NCBI GenBank assembly: GCA_009602725.1
Contig: WELB01000210.1
Span: forward strand, 34,295-48,483
From: Spirogloea muscicola
Taxonomy: Eukaryota; Streptophyta; Zygnematophyceae; Spirogloeales; Spirogloeaceae
Direction of reading: 5' to 3'
DNA: 14,189 bases
Shown here: piece after piece, positions 6,702 to 14,189 of the stretch
How the letters are laid out: every line of letters begins with the position of its first letter
How positions within the stretch are numbered: position 1 is the stretch's first letter
The notes under the pieces: model-generated
Databases searched by the model: none
The model's input: only the letters and a program-made list of their open reading frames with translations
Told to the model about the DNA's origin: nothing
Made by a program: the position numbers and the translations under genes

Positions 6702-9700
6702 CTCTGCAGATGCAATGAAGTTGTGCAAGGACATCCCTTTTGGGGAAGCACGCATTCAGACATGCTTGGTACACAAGACCTGCCATCAACAGCTTTTCCA
6801 TCCTGTTCTGCTAGATGAGCGGCTTCCGTCATAGCTCTGTTGGCAGGTGGTTACTCAATAGTGCTGCTTGATATCTGTCTTGCAACAACACAATGTTATC
6901 CAATCTAGGTGAATTTGAACTTGTAGTCTCAACACTTTTGGTGGCTAGTGCAGCGGGAGCATCGTACAAAGCTGGACTGGAATTGTCGGGACGCACTTTT
7001 TCGACAGGAGCAAGAAAATGCAGATGATATAAGACTTGACGTCAGACTCTTTCGAGGTATACTTGGTGTGCGGTGTCTGCTGACTGACTGCATGATCTCA
7101 TGTGGTCACCACATGGGTCTAAGCCTTCCACTTGAATTGGGCGCAGCAGCCACTCTGCCGCTTCATGGTTGGTAACTGTGCGCTTCACATTGCAGCGTGC
7201 TTGAATGACAAGAGGAAGTTCTGCAATGACGTTACACCCGGCGATGCGCGGGTGAAAGATTGCCTTGAAAGTCATCGTTTGGATCCAGATTTCACAACTA
7301 GCTGGTGCGGCACACAGATGAAATCGTTGACTGCCGATTCATACACTGCTGGTGCCTGGAACAGCCTTCATGCATATTCAAGCAGTCTTTGTGTAGTTTG
7401 TCTTATGTGCATGCTCTTGACATATCCTTTGACAGCAGACGTTGATAGCTTTTGTGAGGTTGTGTATTTTACGCTTATCATTACTACAACTGTATGAGGC
7501 TTTGAGTTTGCCCTAAAGAGCCCCTCAACACCTATGTCGCTATGCAGCAAGACGGAATTTGACAGAATGATGGAGAGACGGGCAAGTGACTTCCGCCTAG
7601 ATCCTATCCTCAGCAAGTACTGTGCGTCTGATATTGAGGTGCCAATCTTTTCCAAGCCCTATATTTCTAGTGACCTGTATTATAGGTTTTGGTTTGACAG
7701 CTATCATCTATAAGCTGCTCAGGAAGCATTCTGCTCAATCCTTAAGGTCCCTATTTGTTAGATACAGATAGTGATGCTAACTCCACGCTTCCTTCTCACT
7801 CTCAGATGTGCAACTTCGACAAGGAGCAATCTGGCGAAGAGAACTGGGATGCCAAGGTCATCCAATGTCTACAGGACTTCAGAGAGGAGCTGAGGGATCC
7901 CAAGTGTCGACAACAGGTGCATCGCTTGACAAAGAGAGCTGCTGAAGACATGCGCTTCGACAGGCCTTTGGCAGAAGTCTGTCAAGGTCCGTGAAGAGAC
8001 CTGAGAGCTTCTTACCCCATCAAGACAGAAAGAAGAACTATGCTGCACATGTACAGTATCAGCACATGACGCGCAATAGTGACTTGAGAGCCTCCTGCTA
8101 TTGTGAATGAGTGGAACTGAAGCTACTAGTGCTCCTCGTTTCTCACACTTATTCCTTCATCAAGACGTTGCATTGCAGGTTAGCCACCGGTAATCAGCAG
8201 GATAGCAGTCTCCTAGCACTGACAGTTGCTGTTCTTGTTACAGCTGACAGGAAGAAGCACTGCAGTAATGTGCCATTTGGAATGGCACAGGTCTTAAGAT
8301 GCCTTCAAGACCATCGCGAAGAGTTACAACCTCTCTGTAAAAGTTCCATGTTTGATCAGGTCCTCAGCCAACCGCACCTCCATCTGTACTGAAGTGACGT
8401 CCATGTATTGGCATGTGAGAACCACGAAGATCTTGGTTGTTTGTAAGAGCTGCAACTTCATGCTTCTTGGACGAAGTTGATGCAACTTATCTTTGACGTG
8501 TATGATACTTAACTACTTGCAGGAGGTGCGGTTGGCTGAGGACATCGACTTCCACTTCCCCATGAAGCAGGCTTGCTCTGCAGAAATTAAAAATCTCTGC
8601 AAAGATGTAGTGCAAGGTATCCAATTATTCATTTACACCACTTTCCTTGCTGAAAGTATAATGCAGAATTTTAACACCCCTACACCTTAAGTACAAGTGA
8701 ATATACATAGAGGAATGGAGAGGCTCCCAACTCATATACGGGAAGCTCGAAACCTTCATCCTGTCATGTATTCTGTGGCTACACTTTGTTTGCATGCTAG
8801 AGTCTTATGAAGGTGATCCTTGGTTTTCAGGCTTGCATTGATGTTGTAGAGTTGACGAAGCTTTCTTCCGAGAGGCGCTCGCTGACTCGACAAATCCATG
8901 CATGACTGTCCGAGTCCAGGACATGCTGCAATCATCAAGTGTTTGCAAGAGAAAGTCGAGGAGACAGAGATGGGCTCAGAATGCAAAGAGGAAGTGAAGC
9001 GCAATGAGTTACGAAGTGCTCAAGGTGCACATGAGCAGTTGAACTTGTGAATCTGATCATAGTGTACATACTCATAGATCATGGATGTTGTATGGGTTAC
9101 AACAGCACCTGCTGTAAGACATCTACTTCAGCCATGCAAGCCCATGATTCGGATGCTGCTTTTCTCATTGTGTTTTGCAGACTACAGATTGATGTACAGG
9201 CTTTCAAAGGCCTGTTACAGTGATGTGCAGAAGTTGTGCCTGCATGCATGCGACAAGACATCTGTGTCAGACACATGCAGCGGGAAAGTCCTCAAGTGCT
9301 TAACAGAGAACATGGAGAACTTGACATCAGATAGCTGCAAGAAGGAAGTCTTTGCTTTCGAGAAGCTGGAGGTAGCTGATGTCAGGCTGGATGTGCCACT
9401 TCAGCTTGCCTGTGAAGACGATCTCGCCAGAATGTGCCGTGAGACTAGCAAGGATCATGGCAATTCTTTGTCCTGCCTGCGGAGTCACAGGGACAACCTG
9501 TCCGATGAATGTAGAGCTGAGGAGCTGCGTTTCAGCATGATGGAGGTGAGGCCCTTCTGAGGTTCTGAAGACCTCCAATCAGTAAGCTGAAGAGTCAAGC
9601 AACCTTTTCCATGGGAGCAACTGTGCTGCTTGTTGATGGCTTGCATGAGCAGATAACCAGATGGCTGGAATCATCCCAACATGATGTTCTGGAGTTGATT

Positions 9701-11567
9701 GCCGTTTCAACCTTGTGATCTGACAGGCATCTGACCTTCGCTTAACTCCAACACTTATGAACGCCTGTGGACAAGGTATTGAGAGGCTTTGTTTCTAATA
9801 GGCAGCACATGAGTGTTACATTCTGCTGTGCAAAGTTGCTAGTCATGCTAATGCTCGGGCCTCAGTATGTTGTATCCATCCAACATTGGGTCACCACATC
9901 AAGCTCCTCTTACTTTGTTGCCTAAGCGTCGTGACATAGCTTCTTCTTATCCAATTGTGCATTAACCTGAAGACTTTGACAACAGGCAAAGAAAGGCCCC
10001 TGCCTCAAGTGTACCTTGGTATGTGTGTGACAGAGATCCAAACTTTCTGCAAGGATGTCTCACCTGCTGATAGCCAGGCCTTCAAGTGCCTCCAAGCAAA
10101 TCTAGAAGCCGTAGGCATGAGTGCTGCCTGTAAGGGAGAAGTCAACTTGCAGGTCAGCTTGTTGCTATTACCTGTGTACTTCACACTTCAGTGGGTTGCT
10201 GCATTACCACATTGCTTGATGTAGTGAGGACCTGAATACTTGTCAAGAGCTACTAGCACTTGGCAATCAACATATTTTCTGGCACTTCACGCGATCAGCT
10301 TATTGTGCCACCAGTGCCCAGCATGCAGTACACATGTTCGCCAGCATAAATAGCATTGCTTGCTGTGACTGCAGGAAGCTCGGCGTGCATCCAACTACAA
10401 GCTGGATGTCAGTCTGAGAAAAGCATGCGAGGCAGATGCAACAGACCACTGTCTTGGGGTTGAGAAGGGACAGGAGGGTCATGCCCCTGTACTCCGTTGC
10501 TTTGTACAGAAGTTCAAAGAACTATCTGGGAGATGCCAAACTGAGGTATTCCTTCTTACCTGCAGCTTTGTACTTTGATGTAGCTGTCAGACCACAAATT
10601 GAAAGTGTGAGTGTCCGACTCTAGGATGAGAGAAGGCGTGCGGTGCATGATATGCAAGGGAGGCTAAATCAAGCCAATAGGCTGTTCAAAAGTTAGTGTC
10701 AAAGATTGGTGTCAATCAAGTGAAGCCCCATGCTTAAGGGAGGGAGGAAGGGTGAGATAGAAGCGGTCCTACAGTACAATCCAGTGCATTCATACCATTT
10801 GTAGCATACCTGTAGCAGACTTCACATCGTAGGCACCTCTTAATTGGGTTCCTGGACTGATGTGTGCCATTTCGATGAAATCTAGGTTTCATACGCTGTC
10901 CGGATGGCCCTCTGGCAGTACAAGAAGGGTGCAAGCCTCACGGAGGCCTGCGATGCAGATGTGGAGAGAATATGCTCAAGTGAGGATGCAAAGGAGATCA
11001 ATGGAGCGGTCATTGCCTTGTATGGGCAATGCTTGCTTTCCCAGGAGCAGTCCAAGCTGGACGAGGGGTGTAAGCAGTTGGTGACAGTTGTGAAGAAAGA
11101 TGGTGCTTATGTGGGGGGTGTCATTGACCAGCAGCAGCTCCAAGAAACGCTTGACAAGTGGCATGAGGTATGTGAGCTGGGGATCCGCTGACTTGAGAGG
11201 ATCTGTCACTGCAGCCGCTGCTTTACTTCTGGCCTGCCTGTGCATACCCTCTTTCGGCGTTCTTGCCAAGCCTGTTGGTTGAAGTTCCTTCTTCTATGTA
11301 TGTCTGGAAGCCAACCTGTGGTTAATGTTTTCAGCAGATCCCGTTCTCCTGCTAAACTGATTTCTTACCTGACAACTTATGCAGCTCCAAGCATCTGGGC
11401 CCACAGCAGCCTTGAGCTCCCAGTGGCTGGTGCTCACTGGCTGGACTGCTTTCATGGCAGTCGTGTCGCTGGCATTAGTACTCATAGGCCTTGTATACGG
11501 TGTTTATTGGAGACTATATGGGCATCACAGAAATTACACTCTTGTATTAAAAGCTGGTGATGTGTAA
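6702..11567 (+). CDS. GLG1: GLG1-like protein, second copy of the same locus (truncated in exon 2 by the join)
   Basis: Exons: 6702-6768 (partial), 6954-7056, 7196-7304, 7548-7638, 7806-7986, 8244-8359, 8523-8616, 8920-9024, 9181-9545, 9727-9775, 10034-10152, 10375-10545, 10886-11167 and 11385-11567. All splice sites and phases of the first copy are kept. The protein is identical to the first copy over the shared part except for S-K in place of R-M just before the first cysteine of repeat 4. Repeat 1 and the start of exon 2 are absent because the sequence begins at the join; no start codon or promoter precedes it. If the duplication is an assembly artefact, this is the same gene, possibly another allele, and should not be counted separately. 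Confidence 0.8.
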
Positions 11568-12310
11568 TCCAGCAACTTCTTTCTCATTGCTTGAGCCATT
11601 AGGCTCTACACCTGCTGATTGCCATCTGGGCTTGCAACATGCAATGCCCTCAGCAGGCCTAGCTGAGCCACAATCCATCACGTGCTGCCCGTCTTGACTG
11701 CTGACATATGTGCAGAGCAAGCAAAAGATCACAAGAAGTTGCAATGCTTTGTCGCACAAGATCTTCCTCCCTGAAAAGCTGGCAATGCACGATTCCAACC
11801 GATTCTGTGTCATTGGTACTAATGTTAGCGCCCACTCTTGGCCTCCTGGTAGACAAATTTAGCTGTCAGCATCATGTCAAGCAATAAATTGAGTTATGTA
11901 GAGGAAGCCTGAGGTCAAAATTCCCATAAATGATCTTCTCGCGCTGGCTAGACCCATCTACTTTTGGTGCTCGCCCAGTCTGTCCCCTCTTCTGGGCTGG
12001 CCTCCCTTGGCCACCCTGTTATTCAAGAGGGTGCAGATCTTCCATAGATCAACATGGAGCTGGTAAGTCTCGCTTGATTCCCACTGTAAGTTAAAGATAT
12101 CACAAAGAATGTTACATCAACGTGGGGTGCTTCATGCAGGTGCTTATGTGAAGGTGAGGACCTCAATCGGCTAAGGGTGCCAGCTGAGAAGCAACATCGG
12201 AGAAACACTTCTTTTCATGTAGGCAATAGCTGTGAGAGCTTAGCCCAATAGGAATCCAGAAGGTCAGAAAGGGCCGGACGAAGCAGAACACATCGAACCA
12301 TTTGCGTTTG
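11568..12310 (+). other. Second copy of the 3' UTR and spacer
   Basis: Base-for-base repeat of 5434-6176, with AATAAA at 11883-11888 and TGTAA at 12085-12089. No gene seen. Confidence 0.6.
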
Positions 12311-12352
12311 CGAATGGATGTTGCCCATCATCGAATGGATGTTGCCCATCAT
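12311..12352. repeat. Second copy of the 21-bp x2 tandem repeat
   Basis: Identical to 6177-6218, at the offset of 6134. Lies just outside the remnant's 3' end. Confidence 0.85.
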
Positions 12353-12356
12353 GAAG

Positions 12357-12834
12357 TCAAGTCATATAATGCAGATCCGAGTAACTATAGAGCGGCGTAA
12401 GTATAAAAGCATCACCCTGCTGAAACCCGGAGGCACCGGAGGCAGCAGCCAAAGAACGGCCTGCCTGCAAGTGGACAGCAAACGCCAAGAGCCCGACAGT
12501 GTTGAAGCCGGGCTGCTCGCTCTGCCGCCCTTGGCGGCGGGTCACAGCATGCCTCAATGGGCGAGCCCTTCTTCACGGCACGCCGCTTAAGTGGCTGGAG
12601 TAGGTCGAGCCAGCGAGTCCCTAACGCCCCGTGGACGTTTGACTGCAAGCGCAACAAACTCGTTGCCAGCAGGGTGATCTACGGCGTACTTTCGCTCCTT
12701 GGCACTTGCCACTTAGCAGACTGTATAGTCGGCCCCCTCCGCTGATTGGTGGAAAGTCCTTAAGTCAAAGCAGTCGGTAGTGACAATGTTTGTTATGATT
12801 GGGGGGCCCACACGCTGGCGACGAGGTCAGCACG
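12357..12834 (-). pseudogene. Second copy of the decayed reverse-transcriptase-like remnant
   Basis: Identical to 6223-6700. Here the sequence continues into unique DNA at 12835 instead of stopping at the N. No continuation of the element upstream (past 12834 on the - strand) is recognisable. Confidence 0.5.
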
Positions 12835-13300
12835 ATGCTACATTCAAAAGTTGCAATGCTAGTGCTTTCTTGCTTATCATCATTTGAATTTTGTGATAAG
12901 CCTGACGAACCTTTGATAACCAACGATACCGTCTCCATCTTGTGTCAATAAGAAACCTCAATAACTCCTGTTTACACATTGCTGTGTTGACTGAAAACTG
13001 GCTTGCAAGGCGTCAAGTAACATTTCCTCAATCGGATCCTTCAGAAACTGGAGACTCTTGCACTGCTTTTTACCAATGGGATCGGACTTGGTCATGCTTC
13101 AGACTGTGTCCGCAACCCACTAAGCACATCAGCAGCTTCTTTGACCAAGTAGCGCCCTAGAAGCAGCATAAAATCGTCACATTTAATCTTGCCACCCTGT
13201 ATGCAGAGTTGACAGAGTTCCGCACAAATGTGATCCTTCACCTCAGCGAGGGAACCACTGACGTACCTCCTTAGCCAATCTCCACTTGACATGCTAATCA
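12835..13300. other. Unique AT-richer spacer, no supported gene
   Basis: First sequence not present elsewhere in the window. Both strands hold only short frames. A - strand frame (13092-13457) is open for 121 codons but has no ATG at its start, only GTG after a TGA; its first ATG lies inside the 55-bp repeat region. Its lower part, with SSGDWLRRYVSGSLAEVKDH and KEAADVLSGL, could be an exon of an unrecognised protein. Confidence 0.4.
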
Positions 13301-13410
13301 GCATGGCTTGAAAGGATTTTGGATCCTCTGTATTGAAACAAAGTACACAACAATAGCATGGCTTACAAGGGATTGAGCTCCTCTGTATCGAAAGAAAGTA
13401 CACAACAATG
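13301..13410. repeat. Imperfect 55-bp tandem duplication
   Basis: Units 13301-13355 and 13356-13410 both begin GCATGGCTT. They share CCTCTGTAT and AAAGTACACAACAAT, with scattered differences between. A third partial trace, CAATAGCATGGC, occurs at 13463-13474. Because 55 is not a multiple of three, the two units are read in different frames by the - strand ORF that crosses them. Confidence 0.8.
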
Positions 13411-13794
13411 GCTGAATCAAGGGCAGGGTCAACAACTCGCCCAGACCTTAACTCCACTCATTCAATAGCATGGCGTCAAGACTCATTCCTACCACAAATG
13501 AAGAGGTCCTTTCCTAATGGGGTTGGGCCGTCTTCAGAGCTAGTCAGGGCAGTATAAAATTAACATGAGGCAGTCACAGAGCCGCGTGTGATTCCAGGTA
13601 TTCTCCAGTCAACTATCCAGATGTCATGCACCATGTCAATTCCGGCTTGTTTACTCAACTCTACTGTGCATACATCGTGCTTTTCGGTTCATCTGACAGA
13701 GAGAAGTGGCACTCCCAATGGGGGCAAGGGCTGCGAAAAGCCAGCCCAAAAAGAATTGACAAAGGTTCGAAGGGGCCGAAAAGGCGTGGAGCAG
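13411..13794. other. Spacer, no supported gene
   Basis: Only short overlapping frames on either strand. GTATAAAAT at 13551-13559 resembles a TATA box but nothing convincing follows it. The right part may be the 3' UTR of the retroelement remnant that ends at 13795. Confidence 0.4.
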
Positions 13795-14189
13795 CTACAA
13801 AGGGAGAGGATGGATCACTCCGTAGTGACGAGTGAGGAGCCTCAGATCCGACAGACTAGCTGCCGGAAAAGTATCCCCCTGTCGAAAGCCGGAGGCCGCA
13901 GCGAGAGCACGGCCAGCACGCAGATGCAGAGCGTGGGCTATGGACAGCTGAAGGGGTACAGAGTCTCATCCGGTAGACCTGGGCCCAGGAGCCAGCGGCG
14001 TTGAAGTCAGCCGGCTCGCCGCGCCTACGGGACACAGCCCGCCGCGCAAGCCTGGCCAGCAGGTCAAGCCACTGGGACCCGAGAGCCCCGTGTACGTCCA
14101 CAGCCAAGGGGACGAACTCATCAGCAGGTGGGTGGTCGGAGTGCTTGGCCGCCTTGCTGCGAGCGGCCTTCGTGGCAGCGTGGCCAGCC
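13795..14189 (-). pseudogene. 3' end of a reverse-transcriptase-like retroelement ORF, frameshifted, running off the window
   Basis: Read on the - strand from the right edge it gives AARSKAAKHSDHPPADEF, then VPLAVDVHGALGSQWLDLL, ARLARRAV and WAQVYRMRL. A frameshift near 13960 moves it to QLSIAHALHLRAGRALAAA and SGFRQGDTF, ending LPL at a TAG at 13795-13797. It is the better-preserved relative of the remnant at 6223-6700, in the same orientation, and is visibly more GC-rich than the flanks. The assignment to a LINE-type element rests on resemblance of the F-V-P-L-A-V-D block and its position at the ORF end; the polymerase core is outside the window. A different mobile-element protein family remains possible. 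Confidence 0.5.

Larger units (their letters stand above)
6702..12834 (+). repeat. Direct repeat, right copy (6133 bp)
   Basis: It begins at the base following the N, inside GLG1 exon 2 (equivalent to 568), and ends at ...GGTCAGCACG (12834), after which new sequence starts. The most likely cause is an unmerged overlap of two contigs; the alternative is a true tandem duplication (see findings). Confidence 0.97.

Noticed and set aside
568-12834. A genuine tandem pair of GLG1 genes
   Set aside because: The right copy starts mid-exon directly at an N and has no promoter or first exons, and the repeat limits coincide with the N on both sides. An assembly overlap explains everything more simply.
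13092-13457. 121-codon - strand frame beginning ELRSGRVV
   Set aside because: Its apparent start is GTG preceded directly by TGA, there is no ATG until far inside, and it crosses a 55-bp tandem repeat in two different frames. No domain recognised. It is kept only as a comment.
1-14189. A novel bacterial or phage defence system or CRISPR array
   Set aside because: All recognisable coding sequence is intron-split eukaryotic repeat protein or retroelement remnant. No regularly spaced repeats, operon-like ORFs or ribosome binding sites are present.

Overview
This is eukaryotic nuclear DNA. A single gene split by short GT-AG introns (about 140 to 340 bases) dominates the window. Its exons encode a string of four-cysteine repeats of the GLG1 type (Golgi apparatus protein 1, also known as MG-160, ESL-1 or cysteine-rich FGF receptor). 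A single membrane helix and a short cytosolic tail follow. The dense short introns, moderate GC, a possible TGTAA polyadenylation signal and remnants resembling the 3' end of an algal-type non-LTR retrotransposon suggest a green alga, perhaps a trebouxiophyte. That placement is an inference; no rRNA or organelle marker is present.

Layout: 1-5433 holds the 3' part of the GLG1-like gene on the + strand. Fifteen exons can be phased, and they encode 740 residues with 11 cysteine repeats; the 5' end lies left of the window. 5434-6176 is 3' UTR and spacer. 6177-6218 is a perfect 21-bp x2 tandem repeat, and 6223-6700 is a decayed reverse-transcriptase-like remnant on the - strand. Position 6701 is a single N. 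6702-12834 repeats 568-6700 almost base for base: most of the same gene, the same spacer, the same tandem repeat and the same remnant. 12835-14189 is new sequence with a 55-bp tandem duplication (13301-13410) and a second, diverged copy of the reverse-transcriptase-like 3' end (13795-14189, - strand).

The most important observation is that the 6133-base duplication ends exactly at the N on both sides. Its left copy stops at the base before the N and its right copy starts at the base after it. This is what two overlapping contigs look like when they are joined end to end without merging. The best reading is one gene, seen twice as two alleles or two assemblies of the same locus, not a tandem gene pair. 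The copies differ by 18 substitutions and 2 single-base indels, all within 568-2944, and I see no difference in the remaining 3.75 kb. Fifteen of the 20 differences are intronic and three of the five exonic ones are silent, so they look like real polymorphism in a functional gene.

I see no bacterial genes, CRISPR, tRNA, rRNA or viral system. The only functional gene I can support is the GLG1-like membrane protein, probably a Golgi or secretory-pathway protein.
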